DNA from: Paenibacillus tritici
GTDB taxonomy: Bacteria > Bacillota > Bacilli > Paenibacillales > Paenibacillaceae
Assembly (NCBI RefSeq): GCF_013204885.1
Contig: NZ_JABMKX010000003.1
Span: 124,001-188,000 of the forward strand
Length of the DNA stretch: 64,000 nt
Direction of reading: 5' to 3'
Shown here: in pieces, positions 26,688-34,612 of the stretch
Layout of the letters: the number at the start of each line of letters is the position of its first letter
Position numbering within the stretch: position 1 is the stretch's first letter
Notes under the pieces: model-generated
Told to the model about the DNA's origin: nothing
What the model saw: the letters and a program-made list of their open reading frames with translations, nothing else
Databases searched by the model: none
Program-made: the position numbers and the translations under genes

Positions 26688-27746
26688 TTACAGCTCCCTT
26701 CTTTCTTTGCGGGCCAGATACAGGAAGAACGGCACCCCAATCAGTGCGATAATCGCGCCTACCGGCGTTTCATGCGGCGGATTGATCATCCGGGCAGTCA
26801 GATCGCCCCCCACAACCAGCAGCGCACCCAGCACCGCCGAGCAAGGAATGATCCATCTGTAATCCACCCCTACGAGGTAACGCGTCAGATGGGGAATGAT
26901 CAGACCGACAAACCCTACGGCTCCTACTATAGCTACCGAGGCACCGGCCAGAATCAGAACAATCAGGGTACCGGCCAGCTTCACCAGCCCGGTACGTTGT
27001 CCAAGCCCCCGGGCAATATCCTCACCCAGGCTGAGCATCGTAATGGAACGTGAGAGAACAATGGCTCCGAGGATTGCCGCGCCCACCCATGGGGACATAA
27101 TCTGGAGCTGTAGCCACTTGGTTCCGGCCAAGCCGCCTGCATACCAGAAGGCGAGATCCTGTCCTATTTTGAAATACAGCGCGATGCCTTCACTCATCGC
27201 CGAGAGCAGCGCACTGAGCGCAGCGCCGGCCAATACCAGCCGGGCCGGGGTAAGCCCGCCCTTCGCCAGCGAACCTACGCCGTAGACGATACCTGCTCCG
27301 GCTCCCGCCCCGATGAAGGAATACAGAATAAGATACATGAACGACAGATTCGGAAAAAAGGCAAAGCAGACGGCGAGCGCAAAGCCTGCTCCAGAGTTAA
27401 TGCCCATCAGTCCCGAATCCGCCAGCGGATTGCGGGTCATTCCCTGCATAATTGCCCCTGCCACAGCAAAGCTGGCTCCGACCATTACTCCGCCAAGCAC
27501 ACGCGGCAGCCTTAGCTCACGGATTATCTGATGTTCTGTAATATCGGGATTGAAATGAAAGACGGCGGTCCATACGACAGAAAGCTTAATATCTGCCGCC
27601 CCGAACGATACTGAAACAGCGACGCCCAGCGCCAGCGCAATCAGACCGCCAATTAGAATTAATGTTGCCGCCCAGGGACGGGACCGCAGCTTCAGCGGTT
27701 CTGCCTTCCGGTCTAGTCCGCTCCCGGACACTGCCTGATGATTCAT
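26688..27746 (-). CDS. FecCD-family iron-siderophore permease (first subunit)
   Basis: A ~352-residue permease with the same motifs as its neighbour: LRLPRVLGGVMVGASFAVAGAIMQGMTRNPLADSGLMGINSGAGFALA, GFVGLIIPHLTRYLVGVDYRWIIP and IGVPFFLYLARKERREL. ATG at 27746 has AGGTGA upstream; a GTG at 27755 is possible. It heads the permease-permease-reductase operon, whose upstream region carries overlapping Fur operators. The ATPase is presumably encoded elsewhere, as YusV is for YfiYZ/YfhA in B. subtilis. Confidence 0.93.
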   Translation of the reverse strand: MNHQAVSGSGLDRKAEPLKLRSRPWAATLILIGGLIALALGVAVSVSFGAADIKLSVVWTAVFHFNPDITEHQIIRELRLPRVLGGVMVGASFAVAGAIMQGMTRNPLADSGLMGINSGAGFALAVCFAFFPNLSFMYLILYSFIGAGAGAGIVYGVGSLAKGGLTPARLVLAGAALSALLSAMSEGIALYFKIGQDLAFWYAGGLAGTKWLQLQIMSPWVGAAILGAIVLSRSITMLSLGEDIARGLGQRTGLVKLAGTLIVLILAGASVAIVGAVGFVGLIIPHLTRYLVGVDYRWIIPCSAVLGALLVVGGDLTARMINPPHETPVGAIIALIGVPFFLYLARKERREL

Positions 27747-27770
27747 GTTGGTCACCTGTTTCCGTGAAAT

Positions 27771-27792
27771 TGATTCTCATTCTCATTATCAT
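27771..27792 (-). promoter_or_regulatory. Extended Fur box of permease operon
   Basis: On the minus strand TGATAATGAGAATGAGAATCA (27791-27771) holds two overlapping 7-1-7 Fur motifs, 25 bp before the permease start. Confidence 0.85.
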
Positions 27793-27827
27793 ATTGTAAA
27801 GGAACAGGCCCCTGTTGGCAATGGACA

Positions 27828-27895
27828 AATGAAAAATAACAACAGCCTATCCTCCTGAATACATCCTGTTAAAGATGCACCGGGAGCATAGGCTG
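27828..27895 (-). terminator. Terminator of the 103-residue protein gene
   Basis: CAGCCTATgCTCC (27895 downward) pairs with GGAGGATAGGCTG (ending 27843) around a 40-nt loop, followed by TTGTTATTTTTC on the minus strand. Confidence 0.75.
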
Positions 27896-27941
27896 CCAAT
27901 TGGACTTGCTGACATATGAGGGCAATGCCGGAAGGAAGGTA

Positions 27942-28253
27942 TTATACCTTCTGAAGCGTGCCGCCGAATAATTTGCGTATAACGCCCTGCAGCTTGCCGA
28001 TATGCGGCACGAAGAGGCTTTTGTCATATACATAATTGGATTGGGTCACCAGCTGTGAATAGATCAGGAACAGGTTCGAAGCGAGTTCCCGGTCAATCTG
28101 CCGCTCATGCCCGATCAGCAGACAGGTCTCATCCAGTACCTCGTACAGCTCAAGCAGAGCTGCTTCGTTAATGGTCTTACGGCGCAGCGGTTCAAGGATC
28201 TCCGTGGCAATCGTGTCTATCCGCAGAATAAGGGCTGCCAGTCTATCGTTCAC
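27942..28253 (-). CDS. Hypothetical 103-residue helical protein
   Basis: MNDRLAALILRIDTIATEILEPLRRKTINEAALLELYEVLDETCLLI suggests an all-helical, soluble protein. GTG at 28253 has AGGAGGAG five bases upstream and a terminator follows, so it is probably expressed. I do not recognise the family. It stands alone between oleate hydratase and the iron permease operon. Confidence 0.7.
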   Translation of the reverse strand: MNDRLAALILRIDTIATEILEPLRRKTINEAALLELYEVLDETCLLIGHERQIDRELASNLFLIYSQLVTQSNYVYDKSLFVPHIGKLQGVIRKLFGGTLQKV

Positions 28254-28355
28254 ACGATCTCCTCCTGCAGTAACAGAAATAGTAAAAGCGCTTGCTTATT
28301 ACCATCCTATGTCTGCCGGATGCCGGGCATGACTGTAGCGGCGAATGTCTATCTG

Positions 28356-30050
28356 TTATATTAATTTGGAGATCACGGTTCCGGCCAGCAGTTCACCCAG
28401 CGTCTTGTCCAGCGGCAGCGCCTTGTTGCCCAGGCAGGTTCTGAGCGCGGTCAGCAGCACCCGGACATCATATTTACTCGGATGGACGGGAATCACTTCT
28501 TTCTCCAGCGCGAGCAGATTGTATACTGCCATCATCGCGGAACGTACCGAATATTCCACAGTGAAGACGCAGTCGTCCGGCACTTCGGCGAACTGGCCGA
28601 GGAAGGCCAGATTCATGCTTCCCTGCGGTACAACCTGCGGACGGTCACCCGCTACGCGCGGCATGAACTGGGAGGTGATATAAGGCATCATGCAAGGGAT
28701 CACGTTCGTGGTATGCTCCAGAATCTCCGGGATGCGGTCCTTCAGCCCCATATGATAACACAGCTCCTCCAGCAGCTCGCGGCCGGTACAATCGCTCATT
28801 TTCTTCTTAATATAGTCGCCTTCGGCATCCGGGAACAGGCCATACGCCCATAGCACCTTCACGTTATCCGGCTGGTTGATGAAATGCGGCTGCTTCGGTG
28901 CGGTCCAGGACATCATCCAGCTGGAGTCCTTGATCGTCACTACCCCGCCCATTCCGGGAGCATCTCCCGTCAGCTCAAGCAGATGCGGGAAGACAATCTC
29001 GTCATCGGTGAAGGTCATCGTGAAGGACAGCCATTTCGACTTGTCGATGTCTCCGCAGAATACCTCGGGATGGCCGAAATCAGGGGATTTGGCGGCCAGC
29101 TTCTCCCATAGACTCCAGCAGCCGCGCTCTGTGACGGACCGGTTCAGCACGGCCGGATGGTCCATATCGCCCAGGGTGGAATTCTCTGTCATTGAGCCGT
29201 TCGTGACCATCACCAGATCTCCGCGTGCTGTAGAAATGGTCTTAGGCGATCCGTTCACCAGGAGCTGAATCGCGGTTACCACCTTCTCGCCGCCGCTGAA
29301 ATCAAGCTCCAGATCGGTTACCTGGTGACCCTTGTCGAAATGAACGCCTTCACGCTCCAGCCATTTCATCAGCGGCAGAATCAGCGAATCGAACTGGTTG
29401 TATTCGGTATGCAGAATGCCCTTTAGCTGGTTCATGCCGGAGATCAGGTGCATAAACCGCTCCATGTAACGCTTAACCTCAACTACGCTGTGCCAATTCT
29501 CGAAGGCGAACATCGAACGCCAGAAATACCAGAAATTCGTCTCCAGGAAGCTCGGGTCAAAAAACTGCTCAATCGTCACCGCGCCAAGTCTGTCTTCAGT
29601 GGCAAGGGTCAGCTTGCCCAGCTGCAGCGCGTGTGCCGTTGAGAGTCCAAGCGTAGAGAAGTCTGCAGGTGTGCCTTCTTTCTCTACCAGGCGGCAATGC
29701 GATTCAATCGGTTCTGCCAGATTCAGCTCACGGAACTCATCCAGGACTGTCCGGTCCGGGTTGGTCAATGATGGAATGAAGCCGAACAGCTCCATGAAGC
29801 ATTCAAAATGCTCCTCAATCTCGCGTCCGCCCCGGGCGCTGTAGCCGTCCTTCGCATTGCCTGCCCCGTCCATCGAACCGCCATATACTGCCGATTGCTC
29901 CAGAATGTGAATATTCCGGCCGGGCATGTGCCCGTCACGGATCAGGAATGCCGCTGCCGACAGGGAGCCGATCCCGCCTCCAACCAGATAAGCCTTGCGC
30001 GAAGCGATGCCTTCCTGAACCTGCGGATGTATTCTTTGATATGTACCCAT
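28356..30050 (-). CDS. ohyA: Oleate hydratase
   Basis: A 564-residue FAD enzyme that adds water to the cis-9 double bond of oleate-type fatty acids, giving 10-hydroxystearate. The FAD loop VGGGIGSLSAAAFLIRDG is near residue 24, followed by EQSAVYGGSMDGAGN, SARGGREIEEHFECFMELF (catalytic Glu region), TNGSMTENSTLGD and the MPYITSQFMPRVAGDRP substrate segment. Length fits the family. ATG at 30050 follows GAAGAGGAC. The TetR gene 133 bp upstream in the same direction is its likely regulator. Such enzymes detoxify host or membrane unsaturated fatty acids. Confidence 0.94.
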   Translation of the reverse strand: MGTYQRIHPQVQEGIASRKAYLVGGGIGSLSAAAFLIRDGHMPGRNIHILEQSAVYGGSMDGAGNAKDGYSARGGREIEEHFECFMELFGFIPSLTNPDRTVLDEFRELNLAEPIESHCRLVEKEGTPADFSTLGLSTAHALQLGKLTLATEDRLGAVTIEQFFDPSFLETNFWYFWRSMFAFENWHSVVEVKRYMERFMHLISGMNQLKGILHTEYNQFDSLILPLMKWLEREGVHFDKGHQVTDLELDFSGGEKVVTAIQLLVNGSPKTISTARGDLVMVTNGSMTENSTLGDMDHPAVLNRSVTERGCWSLWEKLAAKSPDFGHPEVFCGDIDKSKWLSFTMTFTDDEIVFPHLLELTGDAPGMGGVVTIKDSSWMMSWTAPKQPHFINQPDNVKVLWAYGLFPDAEGDYIKKKMSDCTGRELLEELCYHMGLKDRIPEILEHTTNVIPCMMPYITSQFMPRVAGDRPQVVPQGSMNLAFLGQFAEVPDDCVFTVEYSVRSAMMAVYNLLALEKEVIPVHPSKYDVRVLLTALRTCLGNKALPLDKTLGELLAGTVISKLI

Positions 30051-30182
30051 GTGTCCTCTTCCTTCCTTGATGTGGGATAAGTGCCTGCTAACTGCCTTCA
30101 CTATACCCACGGTGATCAATGAATTCTATGGACAGCTTGGAGTGACTGTATAGGGATTACACATCCGCCGGACATTGTGTCA

Positions 30183-30788
30183 TTACTTGGCTGAATGAAC
30201 AGCCGACTGATAATGCGCAAGCCCCCGGGCAATACTTCCATCCATAATCCGCGACACCTTGTCCACGATCCCGGCCGGGTCTGTGTTCGCACCTGCTCTG
30301 AGCCAGTGGATGATCTGTTCGAGGATCGCCAGTGTGTAGAAATCGGCTATATCCAGTCTGGCCTGTACACGCACTTGCTCCGGAATCAGCTCTTGTCCCG
30401 GCCATTCCTGCGCGTCCAGCTCTTCCACTACCCGGATCATAACGCTATAGATTACCCCGTACAGGAACGTCTCCAGATGCTCGCGGCCAAGCGAATGGAA
30501 GGTATTCAGACAGATGGTTTTGTTATTCACGGTGTAGCGCAGGACACTCAGGAATCCTTGCTTCCAACCGGCCCAGCAGCAATATTGCTCAAGCCCTTCA
30601 ATCACTTCGGACTTATAGATCCACCCGAGCAGCTCATAGATATCCTGAAAATGGTTATAAAACGTATGACGGGTCACCCCGCAGTCTGCGGTAAGCTGCT
30701 GGATCGTTATTTTGTTCAGCGGCTTAGTGAGCATAAGCTTTTTGAGTGACCGGGCCAAAGCGTTCTTCGTTAAAAGTGAATTGGCCAT
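30183..30788 (-). CDS. TetR/AcrR-family transcriptional regulator
   Basis: A 201-residue protein with an N-terminal TetR helix-turn-helix (ALARSLKKLMLTKPLNKITIQQLTADCGVTRHTFYNHFQDIYELLGWIY) and a C-terminal ligand domain of the DhaS-like type. ATG at 30788 has AGGAGGAAGAG. It precedes oleate hydratase in the same orientation, suggesting it senses a fatty acid and controls that gene, though autoregulation only is possible. No operator was recognised. Confidence 0.85.
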   Translation of the reverse strand: MANSLLTKNALARSLKKLMLTKPLNKITIQQLTADCGVTRHTFYNHFQDIYELLGWIYKSEVIEGLEQYCCWAGWKQGFLSVLRYTVNNKTICLNTFHSLGREHLETFLYGVIYSVMIRVVEELDAQEWPGQELIPEQVRVQARLDIADFYTLAILEQIIHWLRAGANTDPAGIVDKVSRIMDGSIARGLAHYQSAVHSAK

Positions 30789-30872
30789 CTCTTCCTCCTG
30801 GACTCTGGATTTAATATTCCAATTATAACCAATTTCATCCCGGATTTCACCCTTACGACTCCGCCGCCTTAG

Positions 30873-31658
30873 TCAGGCACGCTCGCCGAACCGGACGGAA
30901 TAGGTCTTATACCCGGTTTCATGAATCTCCAGGCAGTTCAATTGTTCCCCATATACACAGCCGCCGTCTATTCCAATCTTATCCCCGAGCGGGCTGAACC
31001 AGACACCTGCCCCATCCTGCAAATCCAGTGTAGAGGTATGTCCGAATACGACCGTCTTCACAGTAGAAGTTACGGGATGATTATAGAAGGGCTCACGTAT
31101 CCATATAAAATCATACTCCCGCTGGCTCCTCCAGTCCGCAAGGGAAGGATCGATCCCGGCATGTACGAACAGATGGGTGTCCGTCTCATAATAGAAAGGC
31201 AGCGAGCTTAAGAATTCCAGATGCTCTTTATATTCACTGCGCATATATTCCTTCATCTCTGCGTAGTCCTTCCAGCTGGAATCCGGGCGCAGCAGAACCG
31301 ACTCCCGGCCTCCGCAATAACTCAGCAAGGTCTGGAAGCCCCCGCCCGTCATCCAGTGGGTATCCCGCTTATCATCTTCCCCCGTCAGCGCATCGCACGC
31401 CATCTGGTCATGATTGCCCCGCAATACGATGGCCCCATGGTCTTCGGCGAGACGTTTCACCTGCTCAACCACCGCTCTGCTATCCGGCCCTCTGTCCACA
31501 TAATCGCCCAGCAGAATTAACTGATCCTCGGCGGGTCTGTAATTGGCCCTGCGCAGCAGCAGGTTGAATTCCTGTACACAGCCATGAATGTCACTGATCA
31601 CTAATGTTCGGATAGTCGCTCCCCCTCTGCTTAGATTTCTTAGGCTCAGAGTAATCAT
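30873..31658 (-). CDS. Serine/threonine-type metallophosphatase (PPP family)
   Basis: The catalytic motifs DIHG (in LVISDIHGCVQEF), GDYVDRGPDS, RGNHDQM and a late VFGHT and HAGID are all present, so the fold is a complete calcineurin-like phosphoesterase of ~245 residues, like bacterial PrpE/PphA enzymes. The start is unclear: the conserved IRTLVISDIHG opening is preceded by ACT ATC, with GGGGGAG just upstream of an ATC. The nearest in-frame ATG is at 31658 without a ribosome binding site; a GTG at 31601 would delete the first strand. The frame also stays open into the 51-bp arrays to 32480, but that part is repeat-driven. Confidence 0.8.
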   Translation of the reverse strand: MITLSLRNLSRGGATIRTLVISDIHGCVQEFNLLLRRANYRPAEDQLILLGDYVDRGPDSRAVVEQVKRLAEDHGAIVLRGNHDQMACDALTGEDDKRDTHWMTGGGFQTLLSYCGGRESVLLRPDSSWKDYAEMKEYMRSEYKEHLEFLSSLPFYYETDTHLFVHAGIDPSLADWRSQREYDFIWIREPFYNHPVTSTVKTVVFGHTSTLDLQDGAGVWFSPLGDKIGIDGGCVYGEQLNCLEIHETGYKTYSVRFGERA

Positions 31659-31794
31659 TATACTTATAAAAGCGGAGCTCTGCATGGTCCGGCTGCTGAA
31701 TTTGTGTATGGGCCGGCTGCTGAAGGTATGTTTGCAGGCTGTTTTTTGCATGTTATTTGGCTTGCGGCGGATGTGGTTTGTATGGAAATGAGCA

Positions 31795-32010
31795 CCTCTG
31801 ACTACTTTTGGCAGAATGAGGTGCACTTTTGCTCCTCCTCGCCGACCACCGACCACTTTTGGCGGAATGAGGTGCACTTTTGCTCCTCCTCGCCTACCTC
31901 CGCTCACTTTTGGCGGAATGAGGTGCACTTTTGCTCCTCCTGGCCGCCCGCCGTCCGCTTTTGGCAGAATGAGGGGCACTTTTGCTCCTCCTGGTCGACC
32001 GCTGCCTGAG
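31795..32010. repeat. 51-bp tandem array A (four units)
   Basis: Units start with TTTTGGCnGAATGAGG at 31806, 31857, 31908 and 31959, exactly 51 bp apart, then GTGCACTTTTGCTCCTCC. The first half of each unit is nearly invariant, and the last ~14 bp differ. It lies between the phosphatase start and array B. Both strands are open because 51 is a multiple of three; I take it as non-coding. Confidence 0.9.
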
Positions 32011-32020
32011 TTCTCCATAT

Positions 32021-32540
32021 CGCTTACTCTTGAGGAATCAGAGGGATTATTCCCTTTGATTTCCTCCCATCTCCCACTTCTGGAGGAATCAGAGGGACTT
32101 CTCCCTTTGATTTCCTCGTATCTCCTACTTCCGGAGGAATCAGAGGGACTTCTCCCTTTGATTTCCTCGTATCTCCTGCTTCCGGAGGAATCAGAGGGAT
32201 TTCTCCCTTTGATTTCCTCATATTTCCCGCTTCCGGAGGAATCAGAGGGGTTTCTCCCTTTGATTTCCTCGTATCTCCTACTTCTGGAGGAATCAGAGGG
32301 ACTTCTCCCTTTGAGTGATTTCCTCGTATCTCTTACTTCCGGAGGAATCAGAGGGATTTCTCCCTTTGATTTCCTCGTATCTCCTACTTCTGGAGGAATC
32401 AGTGGGACTTCTCCCTTTGATTTCCTCACATCTCTTACTTCCGGAGGAATCAGTGGGATTTCTCCCTTTGATTTCCCCACATCTCTTACTTCCGGAGGAA
32501 TCAGAGGGATTTCTCCCTTTGATTGCCTCGTATACCCTAC
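32021..32540. repeat. 51-bp tandem array B (ten units) with conserved hairpin
   Basis: The word GAGGAATCA recurs at 32032, 32083, 32134, 32185, 32236, 32287, 32342, 32393, 32444 and 32495. Spacing is 51 bp except one 55-bp unit with a GTGA insertion. Each unit holds CAGAGGGA, a 4-nt loop (CTTC, TTTC or TTAT), then TCCCTTTG. On the plus strand this is an 8-bp stem with one G-U pair; two units have one T-T mismatch. The 4-bp insertion changes the reading frame midway, so protein coding is not conserved. Confidence 0.92.
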
Positions 32541-32620
32541 TCCTATTCTCTATTTCCATCTTCTATCCCCACCCAAACACCAAAGAAGCTCCCCAGCTTC
32601 GAATTAGCCGGGAAACCTCT

Positions 32621-32684
32621 TTGGATATTGCACTATTTGGATATCGCTCTATTTGGACATCGCTCTATTTGGACATCGCACTAT
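32621..32684. repeat. 16-bp tandem repeat at sigma-fusion gene 3' end
   Basis: TTGGA(T/C)AT...CTCTA repeats with TTGG at 32621, 32637, 32653 and 32669, a 16-bp period of about four copies. It abuts the stop codon of the sigma-DUF1835 gene at 32681. Confidence 0.75.
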
Positions 32685-34276
32685 TCCGTTTGTGTGGAAG
32701 TCTGGTCATGCACAGGCCGCCCGGCAGTGCTGTCCCAGCGCCATGACGCCTCATGCCCCTGCATATGCAGGCCACCATACCATTCGTCTACTCCTTGTAC
32801 TTTTACCCGGTCAGCGTTTCCGGCCAACACCTGCCCTCCAAGCGGAGTCAGCATAACCGGGCGGCTCAGGAATTCAGGTACTTCCCTGTAGTCTGTAACT
32901 TCTGCCGTACCGTCAATCGCCAGCAGCGGATGCCCCCCGGCGGTCAGTGTGCGCAGAACCTTCCAATATTCAGTATCGCCCATCCCCAGCCGGTGCAGTT
33001 CATCCGTAACCCGGCGGAACACCTTAAGCGGTGTATCCACTCCGTCCGCTACAGCTTGAAGGGTTGTCTGCTCAACAATACCGAGGCCGTTCTCTACCGA
33101 AGGCAGCCGTGAGAGATGGGCCTTGAAGGCATCATAGGCAAAAGAAAGCGCACCCTCCCCAAGCTCATCCCTTCTCTCCTCCAGCAATGCTGCCAGCTTC
33201 CCGGGATCTGCTGAGGCGTAAGCCTCCCACAGCAGGCTCCCGAGCTGAAGCTCCTTCTTGCCAAGGTTCTGCCAGGTCCCGGACAAGGTGCTAAGCTGAT
33301 CCTTCGTAAGCTGTCCCAGACCATGGAACGGCTCAATTCCAGGGAATTCGCCGATGCAGAGCAGACTCAGCTTGGTGCGGCCAAGCTTGCGCCCCTTGAA
33401 CCAATGCAGCAGATAGGCCAGCATACTCTGGTCAAACAGATCATGCTCGAACCACAGCACCACCTCATCATAACCGTGGAATCCGCCGAGAATCCGCTCC
33501 TGCTCCGCACATCCTGTCATATACTCAGCCGCCGGAATGCCCAGTGTGGCCTCCAGAACCTCCGCCCGCAGCCGCCGCTCCTGCTCTCTGGACAGATCTA
33601 TGAATATCGGCCCGGCCGAATAGATTTCCCTCCAGACGAGCACATCTCCCTGGACAATTCCCTGCTTCAGCTTATCTCCAACCGAATCCCCATTCACAAT
33701 ATGCAGCATACGTTGTCCTCCCTCTTGTAACAGATGAAATGCAGCGGCAAGATCAGCAACGGGAAAAGCTCCCTTCAGCTTGCGTCTGCCGTCGTGCAGC
33801 CGTTTCTTCAGCGTCCCTGGCGGTATTCCTAAATACACGGAAATCTCCTGAAGCGAATAGCCGTAGAAATAGAACAACTGCAACGGTACCCGCAGCTTGG
33901 CGGATAACTCTGCCACGGAGCTGTGCAGCACCCGGGTCCATTCTTTGCGTTCGGCAATTTCCGCAACGCCGGGAGTAGACTCCGCGACATGTGCAGCAGC
34001 CTCCATAGGCAGCAGTGCCAGGCGCTCACGTCTCAGCTGCCGGTGACACTGCCTGACTACAATCGTTTTGAACCATCCCGGAAACGCCGCCGGCTCCTGC
34101 AGGCTGCCAAGGTTCATATAGGCCTCAAGGAACGCTTCCTGCACCGCGTCTTCAGCCAGCTGTACATCTCCAAGCATGTCATAGGCCACAACGTAAGCCA
34201 TCCCCCGGACATGCCTGCTAAGCTCCCGGAATGCCTCGGCATTCCCCTTCTGCGCTTCTTCAATCCACTGCAGCAT
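32681..34276 (-). CDS. ECF sigma factor fused to DUF1835/DUF3658-type domain
   Basis: The first ~185 residues are an ECF sigma factor: region 2 (MLQWIEEAQKGNAEAFRELSRHV, EDAVQEAFLEAYMNL), then region 4 (LRVPLQLFYFYGYSLQEISVYLGIPPGTLKKRLHDGRRKLK). After a short linker, ~MLHIVNGDSVGDKLKQGIVQGDVLVWREIYSAGPIF begins a ~320-residue DUF1835-like domain (also FHGYDEVVLWFEHDLFDQSML, LLCIGEFPGI), normally a stand-alone protein. The product is 531 residues. ATG at 34276 (MLQWIEE) has GGGAG upstream; the 34294 ATG is the longer option. No anti-sigma gene is adjacent, so the fused domain may be the regulatory part. This is inference. Confidence 0.82.
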   Translation of the reverse strand: MLQWIEEAQKGNAEAFRELSRHVRGMAYVVAYDMLGDVQLAEDAVQEAFLEAYMNLGSLQEPAAFPGWFKTIVVRQCHRQLRRERLALLPMEAAAHVAESTPGVAEIAERKEWTRVLHSSVAELSAKLRVPLQLFYFYGYSLQEISVYLGIPPGTLKKRLHDGRRKLKGAFPVADLAAAFHLLQEGGQRMLHIVNGDSVGDKLKQGIVQGDVLVWREIYSAGPIFIDLSREQERRLRAEVLEATLGIPAAEYMTGCAEQERILGGFHGYDEVVLWFEHDLFDQSMLAYLLHWFKGRKLGRTKLSLLCIGEFPGIEPFHGLGQLTKDQLSTLSGTWQNLGKKELQLGSLLWEAYASADPGKLAALLEERRDELGEGALSFAYDAFKAHLSRLPSVENGLGIVEQTTLQAVADGVDTPLKVFRRVTDELHRLGMGDTEYWKVLRTLTAGGHPLLAIDGTAEVTDYREVPEFLSRPVMLTPLGGQVLAGNADRVKVQGVDEWYGGLHMQGHEASWRWDSTAGRPVHDQTSTQTE

Positions 34277-34294
34277 AGGTCTCCCGAACCTCAT

Positions 34295-34612
34295 TTCTGT
34301 ATGTTTTAGATGGTTCTAATAATAAGTGCCCTTCCGGAGGCAAAAGGTTACATGAATTTGTCCCGTTCTTGTCCCGCAGCCGGAACAGTCTCTCTCCGCC
34401 ACCCTCCCTGTATTTATTGACCAGTGGCAGGTTTATATTTTGGTAAATTTAATTTACATTAATTAAATTTAATTCGATTAATTTTTAATAGTTTGTGATA
34501 CTATTATTTCATTTAGCAAGATTATGCAGGCCAAAACTGCTGCCGGGAGGATCTTTAGCACACCCCATGGCCTTATTCACCGGAGACAAAACCAATTTCA
34601 GGAGGCGCAACA
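34295..34612. other. AT-rich intergenic region between divergent genes
   Basis: No ORF with a ribosome binding site. From about 34430 to 34510 it is strongly AT-rich (TTAAATTTAATTCG, TTTTAATAGTTTGTGATACTATTA) and likely contains the promoter of the SLH-protein gene. AGGAGG precedes its TTG start. Confidence 0.5.

Noticed and set aside
31659..32480. A reading frame extending the phosphatase upstream through the 51-bp arrays (total 535 residues)
   Set aside because: The extra part is 17-residue periodic peptide created by the repeat; it is frameshifted within array B by a 4-bp insertion, has no ribosome binding site, and similar frames exist on the other strand.
31816..32607. Plus-strand 263-residue ORF across arrays A and B
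   Set aside because: Open only because the unit length is a multiple of three; no start signal or recognisable domain.
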